This document shows positions 37,443 through 47,108 of a stretch of 64,000 nt of DNA, piece after piece (the first letter of the stretch is position 1; the number at the start of each line of letters is the position of its first letter). The notes under the pieces were generated by a model. The model did no database searches. It was not told where the DNA came from and worked only from the letters and a program-made list of their open reading frames with translations. Made by a program: the position numbers and the translations under genes. This stretch comes from Pseudomonas alkylphenolica (GTDB lineage: Bacteria; Pseudomonadota; Gammaproteobacteria; Pseudomonadales; Pseudomonadaceae), in assembly GCF_016009175.1 (NCBI RefSeq), contig NZ_JADUCM010000005.1, positions 124,001 to 188,000 on the forward strand, given 5' to 3'.

Positions 37443-38513
37443 ATGCCTGCCATTCCCGATCTTCCCGCACTGGCCCATTCCATCAAGGCGTGGGGCAATG
37501 AACTCGGCTTTGCCCATGTCGGCATCGCCGGTGTGGATCTGGCCGAGCATGAACAGCACCTCGAGCGCTGGCTGCAAGCCGGCTATCACGGTGAAATGGA
37601 CTACATGGGGGCGCATGGCAGTAAACGTTCGCACCCCGACCAGCTGGTACCCGGCACCTTGCGTGTGGTGTCGCTGCGCATGGACTACCTGCCGGGCGAC
37701 ACGCGCATGGCCCAGCAACTGGCCCAGCCGGAAAAAGCCTATATCTCGCGCTATGCGCTGGGTCGTGACTATCACAAGCTGGTGCGCAAGCGCGTCCAGC
37801 ACCTGGCCGAGCGCATCCAGAAAGAAATCGGTCCGTTTGGCTTTCGCGCCTTCGTCGACAGCGCACCGGTGCTTGAAAAAGCCATCGCCGAACAGGCAGG
37901 ACTCGGCTGGATCGGCAAGAACACCCTGCTGCTCAACCGCAAAGCTGGCAGCTACTTCTTTCTAGCCGAGTTGTTCGTTGACCTGCCGCTGCCGGTCGAC
38001 CCTCCCCAGGTCAGCGAGCATTGCGGTCGTTGCAGCGCCTGCCTGGACATTTGCCCGACCCAGGCCTTTGTCGGTCCTTATGTGCTCGACGCCCGGCGCT
38101 GCATTTCGTACCTGACGATCGAGCTTAAAAGCGCGATTCCCGAAGAACTGCGCGCCCTGATCGGCAACCGGGTGTTCGGCTGCGACGATTGCCAGATCGT
38201 CTGCCCGTGGAACCGGTTCGCCAAACCCACGGCCGAAAATGACTTCAAACCTCGCCATGCGCTGGACAGCGCGGGCCTGGCGGAGCTGTTCATGTGGGAC
38301 GAGAAGACCTTTCTCGACCGTACCGAAGGCTCACCGCTGCGCCGTGCGGGGTATGAACGCTGGCTACGCAACCTGGCGGTCGGCCTGGGCAATGCGCCTT
38401 CGACCATCCCGGTGCTCGAGGCCCTCAAAGCGCGCGTGGACTATCCGTCGGAGCTGGTACGCGAGCACGTGGAATGGGCGCTGAAGCAGCATGCCCTGCG
38501 CAGTGGCCGCTGA
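37443..38513 (+). CDS. queG: Epoxyqueuosine reductase
   Basis: QueG performs the last step of queuosine synthesis in tRNA, reducing epoxyqueuosine with cobalamin and two 4Fe-4S clusters. The 356-residue product has the N-terminal cobalamin-binding domain (YHGEMDYMGAHG, MDYLPGDT) and the ferredoxin-like motifs CGRCSACLDICPTQA (about 197) and CDDCQIVCPWNR (about 247). The C-terminal HEAT-like repeat region is shorter than in some homologues. It is divergent from nnrD with 63 bases between. Confidence 0.96.
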   Translation: MPAIPDLPALAHSIKAWGNELGFAHVGIAGVDLAEHEQHLERWLQAGYHGEMDYMGAHGSKRSHPDQLVPGTLRVVSLRMDYLPGDTRMAQQLAQPEKAYISRYALGRDYHKLVRKRVQHLAERIQKEIGPFGFRAFVDSAPVLEKAIAEQAGLGWIGKNTLLLNRKAGSYFFLAELFVDLPLPVDPPQVSEHCGRCSACLDICPTQAFVGPYVLDARRCISYLTIELKSAIPEELRALIGNRVFGCDDCQIVCPWNRFAKPTAENDFKPRHALDSAGLAELFMWDEKTFLDRTEGSPLRRAGYERWLRNLAVGLGNAPSTIPVLEALKARVDYPSELVREHVEWALKQHALRSGR

Positions 38514-38527
38514 TTCTCGGCGCGCCC

Positions 38528-38551
38528 ATCGCTGGCTAGCCAGTTCCTGCA
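38528..38551. repeat. Degenerate REP-like arm
   Basis: CATCGCTGGCTAGCCAGTTCCTGC resembles the REP arm at 23015 with a TAG core. A weak partner (CCGGCCAGCAGTGG) follows about 15 bases later. It lies between the convergent queG and TRIC genes. Confidence 0.5.
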
Positions 38552-38587
38552 ACAAAGGTGCAACAGCCGGCCAGCAGTGGTGCTCAA

Positions 38588-39199
38588 TCAATGCTCATCG
38601 TTGTAATGGAACTTCGGCATTTCCCAGTGAAACCGAATGGCCAGCAAACGCAGCAGAAAACCACCAAACAAGGTCAGCAGGATGGCCTGTTCACCCGGTA
38701 CCTTGAAGTACACACACCCCAGATAGAACCAGGCGGCCGCAAAGGAAACGCTGGCATACAGCTCGCGACGGAAGATCAGCGGAATATCGTTACAGAAAAT
38801 GTCCCGCAAGATGCCGCCAAACACACCGGTGATCACCCCGCTGATAGAGGCCACCAGCATACCCTGACCCATTTCCAGCGCGGTCATGCAGCCAATCAGG
38901 GTAAAGGCGACGAGACCCAATGCATCGAGCACCAGAAACAGTGAGCGCAGGTGGCGCATCAAGGGTGCAATGAAGATGGTCATCAGCGCGGCAAAGCTGG
39001 TCAACACCAGGTATTCCGGGTGTTTGACCCAGGTCAGCGGGTAGTGGCCTAGCAGCACGTCACGCACCGACCCGCCCCCCAGCGCGGTGATGCAGGCAAT
39101 CAGCACCACGCCAAACCAGTCCATGCCGCGCCGGCCAGCCGACAGCGCGCCCGTCATGGCTTCAGCAGTGATTGCAATCAGGTAGAGCATCAACAACAT
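38588..39199 (-). CDS. TRIC/UPF0126 family cation channel protein
   Basis: The 203-residue membrane protein has two homologous halves, each about three helices. The family signatures are ALGGGSVRDVLLGHYP near residue 40 and GVFGGILRDIFCNDIP near residue 125. These trimeric prokaryotic channels conduct monovalent cations; the E. coli member is YicG. About seven membrane segments are expected, ending near residue 190. It lies between queG (convergent) and orn. No partner gene is evident. Confidence 0.88.
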   Translation of the reverse strand: MLLMLYLIAITAEAMTGALSAGRRGMDWFGVVLIACITALGGGSVRDVLLGHYPLTWVKHPEYLVLTSFAALMTIFIAPLMRHLRSLFLVLDALGLVAFTLIGCMTALEMGQGMLVASISGVITGVFGGILRDIFCNDIPLIFRRELYASVSFAAAWFYLGCVYFKVPGEQAILLTLFGGFLLRLLAIRFHWEMPKFHYNDEH

Positions 39200-39299
39200 G
39201 GCGCAGATCCGTGCAAAAGGGCGCGCAGTCTACCCAGTTGCCAAAGGCACCAAAAGGGGGCGCCGCACGGCGTGTTGCGCTTACCGTGCGGTGACGTCA

Positions 39300-39842
39300 T
39301 CAGAACTTGATGAAATGCTCGCGGTAGTGACGCAACTCGTTGATCGATTCACGAATGTCGTCCAGCGCCAGGTGGGTACCGCCTTTCTTGAAACTGTCAC
39401 GCACTTCAGGTGCCCAGCGTGCCGCCAGCTCTTTCAGGGTCGAGACATCCAGGTTGCGGTAGTGGAAGTAGTTTTCCAGGCCACGCATGTGACGGTAGAG
39501 GAACCGGCGATCCTGGCAGATGCTGTTGCCACAGATCGGCGACTTACCTTTGGGTACCCATTGCTCAAGGAAGGCGATGGTCTGGGCCTCGGCTTCAGCC
39601 ATGCTGACCGTGCTGTCCTTGACCCGCTGGGTCAGGCCGGAGGCTCCGTGGGTGCGGGTATTCCACTCATCCATGCGCGCCAGCACCTCGTCACTGTGGT
39701 GGATAGCGATCACCGGGCCTTCGGCCAGGGTATTGAGGTCGCTGTCGGTGACAATGGTGGCCATTTCGATGATGACGTCGTGATCCGGATCCAGACCGGT
39801 CATTTCCAGGTCGATCCAGATCAGGTTTTGTGGGTTCTGCAT
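39300..39842 (-). CDS. orn: Oligoribonuclease
   Basis: Orn degrades 2-5-mer RNA and linear pGpG, the breakdown product of c-di-GMP, and is essential in many gammaproteobacteria. The 180-residue product has the DEDDh exonuclease motifs: [12 protein letters not shown] near residue 8, [15 protein letters not shown] near 106, and [14 protein letters not shown] (His-x4-Asp) near 158. It is divergent from rsgA, with 91 bases between the start codons. Confidence 0.98.
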   Translation of the reverse strand: MQNPQNLIWIDLEMTGLDPDHDVIIEMATIVTDSDLNTLAEGPVIAIHHSDEVLARMDEWNTRTHGASGLTQRVKDSTVSMAEAEAQTIAFLEQWVPKGKSPICGNSICQDRRFLYRHMRGLENYFHYRNLDVSTLKELAARWAPEVRDSFKKGGTHLALDDIRESINELRHYREHFIKF

Positions 39843-39867
39843 GATTCTGCTCCTCGGTAGGTGCGCA

Positions 39868-39893
39868 GTTTAGCCTAGTGGAGCGTGCTAAAC
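39868..39893. promoter_or_regulatory. Inverted repeat between orn and rsgA
   Basis: A perfect GTTTAGC-N12-GCTAAAC inverted repeat lies in the middle of the 91-base divergent gap. It may be an operator or a symmetric pair of -10 elements for the two promoters. No protein is assigned. Confidence 0.35.
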
Positions 39894-39933
39894 TCCTCGC
39901 CGTTTAATAATGCTTGCCGCACACGGAACTTTC

Positions 39934-40965
39934 ATGGCCAAACGCCAGCTCAATCGCCGCCAAAACTGGCGGATCGAAAAAATCCAGGGTGAACGCGCTG
40001 CCCGCGCCGCCAAACGCGAACAACAGACCCTGAAGGAGCTCGAAGGCGGTGACCTGGGCCCGGAACAACTCGGCCTGGTGATCGCCCACTTTGGCGTGCA
40101 GGTCGAAGTCGAAGCCCAGGACGGCGATGTGGCCGGCCAAGTGTTCCGCTGCCACCTGCGTGCCAACCTGCCCGCACTGGTCACCGGTGACAAGGTCGTC
40201 TGGCGTGCCGGCAACCAGGGCATCGGCGTGATCGTTGCGCAAATGCCGCGCAGCACCGAGCTGTGCCGGCCGGACAGCCGCGGCCAGCTCAAGCCGGTGG
40301 CCGCCAACGTCGACCTGATCGTGATTGTCTTCGCGCCAGCTCCCGAGCCCCATGCCAACCTGATCGACCGCTACCTGGTCGCTGCCGAGCACGCCGGTAT
40401 TCGTCCCCTGCTGCTGTTGAACAAGGCCGACCTGATCAACGAGCAGAACGCACCGGCGCTCAACGCCCTGCTGGCGGTATACCGGCAGCTGGGTTACCCG
40501 TTGCTGGAAGTCTCGGCGCACCATGGTGACGGCATGCAGCAACTGCAGGCACGCCTGGATGGCCATATCAGTGTGTTTGTCGGCCAGTCCGGTGTCGGTA
40601 AATCGTCGCTGGTCAACAGCCTGCTGCCCGAGGTCCAGACGCGGGTTGGCGACCTGTCCGAGTGGTCTGGCCAAGGCACTCACACCACCACGACCGCACG
40701 GCTGTATCACTTCCCCGGCGGCGGCGAGCTGATCGACTCCCCCGGTATTCGTGAATTCGGCCTCGGCCATGTCAGCCGTGCCGATGTCGAGGCGGGCTTC
40801 ATCGAGTTCAGCGACCTGCTCGGCACCTGCCGCTTCCGTGACTGCAAGCATGACCGCGAACCGGGCTGCGCCCTGCTCAAGGCGCTGGAAGACGGTCGCG
40901 TCCAGCAGCAGCGGATGAACAGCTACCGCTCGATCATCGCCAGCTTGCCGCAGGACAGTTACTGA
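39934..40965 (+). CDS. rsgA: Ribosome small-subunit biogenesis GTPase RsgA
   Basis: RsgA checks 30S maturation and releases RbfA. The 343-residue product has an N-terminal OB fold (about 30-125), a circularly permuted GTPase domain with motif order G4 (LLNKADLI) before G1 ([16 protein letters not shown]) and G3 (DSPGIREFG), and the C-terminal zinc knuckle with [17 protein letters not shown] 39934 is chosen because the family begins [13 protein letters not shown]-rich hairpin follows the stop. Confidence 0.97.
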   Translation: MAKRQLNRRQNWRIEKIQGERAARAAKREQQTLKELEGGDLGPEQLGLVIAHFGVQVEVEAQDGDVAGQVFRCHLRANLPALVTGDKVVWRAGNQGIGVIVAQMPRSTELCRPDSRGQLKPVAANVDLIVIVFAPAPEPHANLIDRYLVAAEHAGIRPLLLLNKADLINEQNAPALNALLAVYRQLGYPLLEVSAHHGDGMQQLQARLDGHISVFVGQSGVGKSSLVNSLLPEVQTRVGDLSEWSGQGTHTTTTARLYHFPGGGELIDSPGIREFGLGHVSRADVEAGFIEFSDLLGTCRFRDCKHDREPGCALLKALEDGRVQQQRMNSYRSIIASLPQDSY

Positions 40966-40974
40966 AGGTTGCCA

Positions 40975-40997
40975 GTGAGGCCCGCAACGGGCCTCAC
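40975..40997 (+). terminator. Hairpin downstream of rsgA
   Basis: GTGAGGCCC-GCAAC-GGGCCTCAC forms a perfect 9-bp stem 10 bases after the rsgA stop. No U-run follows, so termination is not certain. The 203-base gap to the next gene holds nothing else clear. Confidence 0.5.
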
Positions 40998-41168
40998 GCA
41001 TTCGCTCTGTAGGACCTGTCTGCAGGAAACATTACCCTGCCATGCAGGGCGATTCCTTATTTCAAGTGGTCCCTTGTTACCCCTACAGGTTTAACGGATT
41101 GTCACCTTTCAGGTTCGCCACTACGGAAACGAACCACCTCAATGCCACGAGTATGAAAGGAATCAACA

Positions 41169-41711
41169 ATGACAACGCACACCTTACGTACCAATCGCAT
41201 AAACGTTGCCGCAGCGAGCGCACCCGCGATACCCGTTGTGATCAGCTACCGCCACCAGGACCGCCTGGATGCCTTCATCATCAACGAGCGCCTCAAGCTC
41301 GAAGGCATCACCACCCGCCTGGACCTGTTCGATGGCAATGCCGAGCAAAGCACCGACACAATCAGTGAACTGTTGTGCCACAGCATCAGCAATTGCACGC
41401 ACCTGATCGCCGTCCTCTCCCAGGAAAATGCAGACAACTGGTGGATACCGTTTCAGATCGGCGCCGCCACCCAGCACAACCGCCGGGTGTCGCTGCTGCA
41501 ATGCGGGGAAAGCCCGCTTCCTGATTACCTGGAGAAGTGGCCGATCATGCGTGCCCGTGAACATATCGACCTGTTCGTGCTCGCCTACCACGATGAACAA
41601 ACCTTCAGGCGCTCAATCACCCTGACGGGGACTGACGCAGACGCCACCAACCGCATCAATGCAAACTTCTTCCATGCCGACCTGAAGGCAAAAATCCGCC
41701 GCGGTTTCTGA
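41169..41711 (+). CDS. Solitary TIR-like domain protein, unknown function
   Basis: The 180-residue cytosolic protein looks like a stand-alone TIR-type fold. It has the opening strand and loop VVISYRHQDRLDAFIINERL (residues 23-42), a middle ISNCTHLIAVLSQENADNWWIPFQIG segment and a predicted alpha/beta C-terminal half. Bacterial TIR-like proteins usually read WxPFEIG at the later position, with Glu as the NADase residue; here it is Gln96. AGGA lies about 9 bases before ATG. It is followed by a hairpin terminator and sits between rsgA and motB, where P. aeruginosa has no gene, so it is probably an accessory insertion. Codon use matches neighbours. Family assignment is by eye and moderate. Confidence 0.6.
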   Translation: MTTHTLRTNRINVAAASAPAIPVVISYRHQDRLDAFIINERLKLEGITTRLDLFDGNAEQSTDTISELLCHSISNCTHLIAVLSQENADNWWIPFQIGAATQHNRRVSLLQCGESPLPDYLEKWPIMRAREHIDLFVLAYHDEQTFRRSITLTGTDADATNRINANFFHADLKAKIRRGF

Positions 41712-41727
41712 GGCTCACGCATAAAGC

Positions 41728-41766
41728 ACAACGCCCGCCGGGATCACTCCGGGCGGGCGTTGTTAT
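41728..41766. terminator. Bidirectional terminator between the TIR-like gene and motB
   Basis: CAACGCCCGCCGG-GATCACT-CCGGGCGGGCGTTG is flanked by AT-rich bases and followed by TTATTA. It can end both convergent transcripts. Confidence 0.75.
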
Positions 41767-41777
41767 TACTGCCGCGT

Positions 41778-42791
41778 TTACTGCTTGGGCTCATCCATCT
41801 TCAATACACCGTCTTCGAAGATGTTCAGCTTCTGGCGCAGCTCACGCGGCTGCATCGGCTCTGGTTCAGTCGGCGGCGCTGCCGGCGCAGGAGCTGGCGC
41901 AGCGCTACCGGCCGGCGCACCCTCGGGCGCGGTTGGCTGGGGTTGCTCGCCTTCGATGCTGCGCTGGGCCTTTTTGGTCAGCACAATGATATCGATACGC
42001 CGGTTGACCGGGTTCAACGGGTTGGCCCGGTCAAACAGCGACGACGAGGCATATCCCACTACACGTGCCACCTGGGAATCCGGGTAGCCACCGGCAACCA
42101 GTGCGCGCCGCGCTGCGTTGGCGCGGTTCGCCGACAGCTCCCAGTTACCGAAGTCACCGGTACCGGCGTAAGGCTTGGCATCGGTATGACCGCTGATACT
42201 GATCTTGTTCGGTACCGCCTTGATGGTATCGGCCATGGCCAGCAGGATGTCTTCGAAGTAAGGCTGCAGACGCGCGCTGCCCAGGTCGAACATTGGCCGG
42301 TTCTCGGCATCCATGATCTGGATACGCAGGCCATCCTGGGTAATCTCGAAGAGGATCTGGTCCTTGAACTTCTGCAATTGCGGGTTTTCTTCGACCTTGT
42401 TCTGCAGCTCTTGCAGGAGCAGTTCGAGGCGCTCGCGCTCGACTTGTTCGGCCATGCTTTCAACCTTGTCCTGATCCAGCTGGATGCTGGTATCCGGCGT
42501 CGGCTCGGACTTTACTTCCGGGTTGATGGTCTTTTCCGGCGCCAACTGCGGCGAACCGCCCAGGTCAATGATGTAGGGCGTACCGCTCTCGGAAAAGCCG
42601 ATCGGGTCTTTGAAGTAACCGGCAATGGCAATCTTCTGCTCAGGCGTTGCCGTCGACAGCAGCCACAGCACCAGAAAGAACGCCATCATCGCCGTGGCAA
42701 AGTCGGCGAAGGCGATCTTCCAGGCACCACCGTGGTGGCCGTCGCCAAAGCGCTTGACGCGTTTGACGATAATGGGCTGATTGTTTTCCAT
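41778..42791 (-). CDS. motB: Flagellar stator protein MotB
   Basis: MotB anchors the stator to peptidoglycan and, with MotA, couples proton flow to flagellar torque. The 337-residue product has a cytosolic basic N-terminus, one membrane segment (about 26-48) with the proton-binding Asp in FADFATAMMAFFL, a plug and linker region, and the OmpA-like domain (about 165-290) with SGHTDAKPYAGTGDFGNWELSANRANAARR. The Pro/Ala-rich C-terminus (APAGSAAPAPAPAAPPTEPEP) is a variable linker. Its ATG follows the motA stop by 3 bases. Confidence 0.96.
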   Translation of the reverse strand: MENNQPIIVKRVKRFGDGHHGGAWKIAFADFATAMMAFFLVLWLLSTATPEQKIAIAGYFKDPIGFSESGTPYIIDLGGSPQLAPEKTINPEVKSEPTPDTSIQLDQDKVESMAEQVERERLELLLQELQNKVEENPQLQKFKDQILFEITQDGLRIQIMDAENRPMFDLGSARLQPYFEDILLAMADTIKAVPNKISISGHTDAKPYAGTGDFGNWELSANRANAARRALVAGGYPDSQVARVVGYASSSLFDRANPLNPVNRRIDIIVLTKKAQRSIEGEQPQPTAPEGAPAGSAAPAPAPAAPPTEPEPMQPRELRQKLNIFEDGVLKMDEPKQ

Positions 42792-42794
42792 GAC

Positions 42795-43646
42795 TTAGCG
42801 TCCGCGAACTGCTTGTTCCAGCTCGGCAAAGCTTGGACGGTGGGCCGGGAACAGCACCTTGCGACCAAATTCCACAGCCAGCGACGGCGGCATGCCGGAG
42901 GCCGAAGCCACCAGCGAAGCCTTGATGGCTTCGTAGACGTTGAGTTCTTCCCTGGCGTCCTGACGCAGGGCTGTGGCCAGCGGGCCGAAGAAGCCGTAGG
43001 CCGCGAGAATACCGAAGAAGGTACCGACCAGCGCCGCACCCACATGCAAGCCGATGGACTTCTGGTCGCCATCGCCCAGCGACGCCATGGTCACCACGAT
43101 ACCCAGTACCGCCGCGACGATACCGAAGCCTGGCATGCCGTCGGCAATGCCGGTGACCGCATGGGAAGGGTGCTCGAGCTCTTCTTTCATGCTCAGCAAT
43201 TCCATGTCGAACAGCCCTTCGAGCTCATGCGGCGCCATGTTGCCGGTGGACATGATGCGCAGGTAGTCACAGATAAATGCGGTCATGCGCTCATCGCCCA
43301 GCACGGCGGGGTATTTGGCAAAGATCGGGCTGGCAGCGGCGTCTTCGATATCGGCTTCGATCGCCATCATGCCTTCGCGCCGGCTCTTGTTGAGGATCTC
43401 GTAGACCAGCCCCAGCACCTCGATATAGAAGGTGTGGGTAAAGCGCGTGCCAAACATTTTCAGCGACTTCTTGATTACATGCATGGTCATGTAACCAGGG
43501 TTCGCCTGCAGGAACGCACCGAAGGCCGCACCACCGATAATCAGCACCTCAAAGGGCTGGATCAGTGCTGCAATTTTACCGTGGGACAAAACATATCCGC
43601 CGAGCACACTCGCGAATACGACGATGATGCCGATAATTTTAGCCAT
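42795..43646 (-). CDS. motA: Flagellar stator protein MotA
   Basis: MotA is the four-helix stator subunit that forms the proton channel with MotB and pushes the rotor. The 283-residue product shows helices near residues 3-20, 32-50, 165-185 and 200-220, the cytoplasmic loop with KFMREEM-type residues, and the conserved GIADGMPGFGIVAAVLGIVVTM and GTFFGILAAYGFFGPLA segments. It starts the motA-motB operon. Confidence 0.96.
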   Translation of the reverse strand: MAKIIGIIVVFASVLGGYVLSHGKIAALIQPFEVLIIGGAAFGAFLQANPGYMTMHVIKKSLKMFGTRFTHTFYIEVLGLVYEILNKSRREGMMAIEADIEDAAASPIFAKYPAVLGDERMTAFICDYLRIMSTGNMAPHELEGLFDMELLSMKEELEHPSHAVTGIADGMPGFGIVAAVLGIVVTMASLGDGDQKSIGLHVGAALVGTFFGILAAYGFFGPLATALRQDAREELNVYEAIKASLVASASGMPPSLAVEFGRKVLFPAHRPSFAELEQAVRGR

Positions 43647-43711
43647 AGATAGAAAGCACTTACTGTCGTGGTCAGGGTCGTGAGCGGAAGTTAATAAAAC
43701 TCTTCTTCTAC

Positions 43712-43740
43712 TTATCGGCAGAACTGCGCCAGACTATAGT
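43712..43740 (+). promoter_or_regulatory. Promoter of the HDOD gene
   Basis: TTATCG and TATAGT are separated by 17 bases; the predicted start is near 43747, 29 bases before the ATG. The -35 element is weak. Confidence 0.5.
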
Positions 43741-43775
43741 CAGTCAAGGCGAAAAGCCAGTTCGGCCCCTCCAGC

Positions 43776-45311
43776 ATGCCTATTGAAACCATCGTGCCAG
43801 ACAAAACTCCGAAAACACTCGATGCCTGGGTCAAGCTGCTCGATAGCGCTCGCCTGCCCGTTCCGCTGGCCAGTTACGAACGCGTGAAGGCCGCCATTGG
43901 TGATAGCCGCCGTTCGTTGCGCGACATTGCCGAACTGATGCAAGGCAGCCCGGCACTGGTGCTCAGCGTGATCCGCGAGGCCAACCATCACACCAACACC
44001 ACCCTCAGCGAGCCTGCCGAAAGCCTGGAAATTGCCCTGAACCGTCTGGGATTGGCACGAACGGCAGAATTGCTTGAACGTCTGCCGACACTGCCTGAGG
44101 CCGAGATTCCGGCCACCCTGCGCCAGTTGCAACTGGTCAGCCAGCATGCCAGCCAGCAAGCCAACGGGCTGTTCGCCAGCCGGCTGGCGCGGCTCTGGCA
44201 GGAGATTCACTGGGGTAGCCTGCTGTTTCTGTCACCGCTGTGGCCCCTGGCCCTGACACACCCCAAACTGCTCGAAGACTGGGAGCTGCGGGTCGTGCAC
44301 AAGGGTGAGTCGGCACAGCAGGTCGAACGCGAACTGTTCGGTGTGCGCGTGCTGAGTCTGTGCAAGGCCATGGCCGAGCACTGGCGCCTGCCGGAGTGGG
44401 TCACCCGCGGTTATCACCTGCTGCAGGACGAGCGCCGCCTGCTCGCTCAGGCACTGCACATTGCCCGCGAGCAAAACAGCCTGCGCCAGCAACAGCGCCT
44501 GGATGAACGCCCGGAGTTGCGCCGCTGGTTCAACCAGCCGGCCAATACCGTATTACTGGCCAACGGCCTGGCACTGGCAGCGCAGGTCGGCTGGACCACC
44601 GCGCATGTGCGACGCTGGCAGTTGCTCACCAGCCTGTACCTGCAAGCCCCCCTGGACGATGTGCAGCAGTTGGTGCACCAACAAGCGGCCACCAGCGCCC
44701 GACACCATGCAGCGCGCGACCTGTTCCACCCGGCCCAGGCTCTGCTCTGGCCCTGGCATCAGCAGCGCTTGCACCCCGGGCTGCTCCCCCCGCCGCCGCC
44801 CTCGGCCCAGGCCTTGAATACCTGGCGTGCGCGCTGCGCCGAGCTGTTGGTCGAGCCCAGCCCGTTCAGTAATGCTATTCACCTGACCAGTCAGGCCAAA
44901 GACGCACTGGTTGCCTGCGGGATGCAGCGGGTGATGCTGTTGATGACCGACAAGACTCAAAGCCAGCTGCGGGTGCATCAGCTGGCCGGGGTGCCGGCAG
45001 AGGCCGCCGGGCTTGTGCTGCCTATTGAGCAAAACAGCCTGCTTCAGCGCTTGTTGAGCAAGTCTGCACAACTGCGACTGACCCCGGAAAACCATGCACA
45101 GTTCTCCGCGCTGTTGCCTGCCGGCTTACGCACGCTGTTTCGCAGTGAACATGTGTTGTTACGCTCGCTCTCGAGCAATGGTCGCGTGGTCATGCTGTTG
45201 ATTGCTGACCAGGGCGGTAAACCACTGGCCGACGTCAGCGTGCAGGCCTTTGGCAAAACCGCGCAATGCATCGAACGCGCACTGACCGCCTTCAGCAACC
45301 GCAGCGCCTGA
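43776..45311 (+). CDS. HDOD domain-containing protein
   Basis: The 511-residue soluble protein has an N-terminal HDOD domain (about 15-230: LPVPLASYERVKAAIGDSRRSLRDIAELMQGSPALVLSVIREAN, then IALNRLGLARTAELLERLP). This is an inactive HD-phosphohydrolase relative found in signalling proteins. The C-terminal third (about 350-500) may be a GAF-like domain, suggested by VACGMQRVMLLMTDKTQSQLRVHQLAG, but this is weak. Its role is unknown. It is divergent from motA with a promoter-like element between, and it precedes rhdA on the plus strand. Confidence 0.82.
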   Translation: MPIETIVPDKTPKTLDAWVKLLDSARLPVPLASYERVKAAIGDSRRSLRDIAELMQGSPALVLSVIREANHHTNTTLSEPAESLEIALNRLGLARTAELLERLPTLPEAEIPATLRQLQLVSQHASQQANGLFASRLARLWQEIHWGSLLFLSPLWPLALTHPKLLEDWELRVVHKGESAQQVERELFGVRVLSLCKAMAEHWRLPEWVTRGYHLLQDERRLLAQALHIAREQNSLRQQQRLDERPELRRWFNQPANTVLLANGLALAAQVGWTTAHVRRWQLLTSLYLQAPLDDVQQLVHQQAATSARHHAARDLFHPAQALLWPWHQQRLHPGLLPPPPPSAQALNTWRARCAELLVEPSPFSNAIHLTSQAKDALVACGMQRVMLLMTDKTQSQLRVHQLAGVPAEAAGLVLPIEQNSLLQRLLSKSAQLRLTPENHAQFSALLPAGLRTLFRSEHVLLRSLSSNGRVVMLLIADQGGKPLADVSVQAFGKTAQCIERALTAFSNRSA

Positions 45312-45357
45312 ACCTTGCGCTACAATCGCCGCCTCTGCCCCGATCTGGAGACTCTGG

Positions 45358-46167
45358 ATGACTGACTTTTCTGGCTTGCCCCTGGTAATCGAGCCGGCTG
45401 ACCTGCAAGCACGGCTGGATGTGCCAGAGTTGATCCTGGTAGACCTGACCAGCGCCAACCGCTATGCCAGCGGGCATGTGCCAGGTGCACGCTTTGTCGA
45501 TCCGAAGCGCACCCAATTGGGCCAGCCACCGGCCCCCGGGCTGCTGCCGGCCAAAGCCGAACTGGAAAAACTGTTTGCCGAGCTCGGGCACAATCCCGAT
45601 GCGGTCTACGTGGTCTATGACGACGAAGGCGGCGGCTGGGCTGGCCGCTTCATCTGGCTGCTGGATGTGATCGGCCACAGCCGTTATCACTACCTCAACG
45701 GCGGCGCCCATGCCTGGCCGGCGAGCAACCTCAGCACCGACGTCCCGCCCGCGGCTACCGGTACGGTCAATCTGGTCCTGCACGAAGGGCCAACGGCCAC
45801 GCGCGAATACCTGCAAAGCCGCCTCGGCGCCGACGACCTGGCTATCTGGGACGCCCGCAGCCCGGCCGAGTACCGTGGCGAAAAAGTGCTGGCCGCCAAG
45901 GGCGGGCACATTCCTGGTGCGGTCAACTTCGAATGGACCGCCGGCATGGACCTGAACAATCAGCAGCGCATCCGCAAAGACATGCCCGAGATCCTCGAAC
46001 AACTGGGCATCAGCAAAGACAAGGAAGTGGTCACTCACTGCCAGACCCACCACCGTTCAGGCTTTACCTACCTGGTAGCCAAGGCCCTGGGTTACCCGCG
46101 GGTGAAGGCCTACGCCGGCTCCTGGGGCGAATGGGGCAACCACCCGGACACGCCTGTAGAAATTTGA
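45358..46167 (+). CDS. rhdA: Thiosulfate sulfurtransferase (rhodanese) RhdA
   Basis: RhdA transfers sulfur from thiosulfate to cyanide or other thiophiles and can support Fe-S cluster building. The 269-residue product has two rhodanese domains. The C-terminal one carries the active-site loop CQTHHRSG near residue 228, the signature of Azotobacter and Pseudomonas RhdA. ATG 45358 has CTGGAG upstream; a TACAAT -10-like element lies near 45322. psd follows by 17 bases, so the two are probably co-transcribed. Confidence 0.94.
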   Translation: MTDFSGLPLVIEPADLQARLDVPELILVDLTSANRYASGHVPGARFVDPKRTQLGQPPAPGLLPAKAELEKLFAELGHNPDAVYVVYDDEGGGWAGRFIWLLDVIGHSRYHYLNGGAHAWPASNLSTDVPPAATGTVNLVLHEGPTATREYLQSRLGADDLAIWDARSPAEYRGEKVLAAKGGHIPGAVNFEWTAGMDLNNQQRIRKDMPEILEQLGISKDKEVVTHCQTHHRSGFTYLVAKALGYPRVKAYAGSWGEWGNHPDTPVEI

Positions 46168-46184
46168 AGAATCAAGGAAACTCA

Positions 46185-47048
46185 ATGAAATCCCGCTTGT
46201 TCATCATCAGTCAGTACCTGCTGCCTCACCACCTGCTGTCGCGCCTGGCCGGCTGTGTCGCCGAATGCCGCGTACGCTGGTTCAAGAATGCCTTCACCAG
46301 CTGGTTCGCCAAGCGCTACCAGGTCGATATGTCCCAGGCCCTGGTCGAAGACCTCAGCGCTTACGAGCACTTCAACGCTTTCTTCACCCGTGCCTTGAAG
46401 CCCGGCGCCCGCCCGCTCGACGAAACCCCGGGGGCGATCCTCTGCCCGGCCGATGGTGCGGTCAGCCAGCTGGGCCCGATTGAACACGGGCGTATCTTCC
46501 AGGCCAAGGGCCACAGCTTCAGCGCCCTGGAACTGCTGGGAGGTGATCCGGCCAACGCGGCGCCGTTCATGGGTGGTGAGTTTGCCACTATCTACCTGTC
46601 GCCCAAGGACTACCACCGCGTGCACATGCCCCTGGCAGGTACGCTGCGCGAGATGATCTACGTGCCGGGTCGCCTGTTCTCGGTCAACCAGACCACCGCC
46701 GAAAACGTACCGGAGCTTTTTGCCCGTAACGAACGCGTCGTGTGCATTTTCGACACCGAACGCGGGCCAATGGCCGTTGTGCTGGTCGGCGCGATGATCG
46801 TCGCCTCGATCGAAACGGTCTGGGCCGGGCTGGTAACGCCACCCAAACGTGAACTCAAGACTTTCCGTTACGATGAAGCCAGCCGCGCGCCTATCCACCT
46901 GGAAAAAGGTGCAGAACTGGGCCGCTTCAAGCTGGGTTCGACCGCCGTCGTGCTGTTCGGGCCCGACCAGGTCAAATGGGCCGAAGAACTCGGCGCCGGC
47001 TCGAGCGTCAGCATGGGTCAACGCCTGGCGCAGCCTGCCAACGCCTGA
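46185..47048 (+). CDS. psd: Phosphatidylserine decarboxylase proenzyme
   Basis: Psd makes phosphatidylethanolamine from phosphatidylserine at the inner membrane. The 287-residue proenzyme self-cleaves at a GSS site, visible as GAGSSVS near residue 268, giving a pyruvoyl alpha chain. Other motifs are [21 protein letters not shown] and [16 protein letters not shown] 46185 has AAGGAA upstream and gives the family start [20 protein letters not shown]; the frame extends to 45933 inside rhdA. A strong terminator follows. Confidence 0.96.
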   Translation: MKSRLFIISQYLLPHHLLSRLAGCVAECRVRWFKNAFTSWFAKRYQVDMSQALVEDLSAYEHFNAFFTRALKPGARPLDETPGAILCPADGAVSQLGPIEHGRIFQAKGHSFSALELLGGDPANAAPFMGGEFATIYLSPKDYHRVHMPLAGTLREMIYVPGRLFSVNQTTAENVPELFARNERVVCIFDTERGPMAVVLVGAMIVASIETVWAGLVTPPKRELKTFRYDEASRAPIHLEKGAELGRFKLGSTAVVLFGPDQVKWAEELGAGSSVSMGQRLAQPANA

Positions 47049-47061
47049 ATTGCAACGCCAT

Positions 47062-47098
47062 AAACAAAAACGCCGCCTGTCAGGGCGGCGTTTTTGTT
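47062..47098. terminator. Bidirectional terminator between psd and serB
   Basis: AACAAAAACGCCGCC-TGTCAG-GGCGGCGTTTTTGTT has a GC stem with A- and T-runs on each side. It can serve both convergent genes. Confidence 0.92.
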
Positions 47099-47108
47099 TG
47101 GGTGCCAA

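Noticed and set aside
41042..41368. 108-residue frame overlapping the TIR-like gene
   Set aside because: It runs in another frame across the real start, has no ribosome site and a composition typical of a shadow frame.
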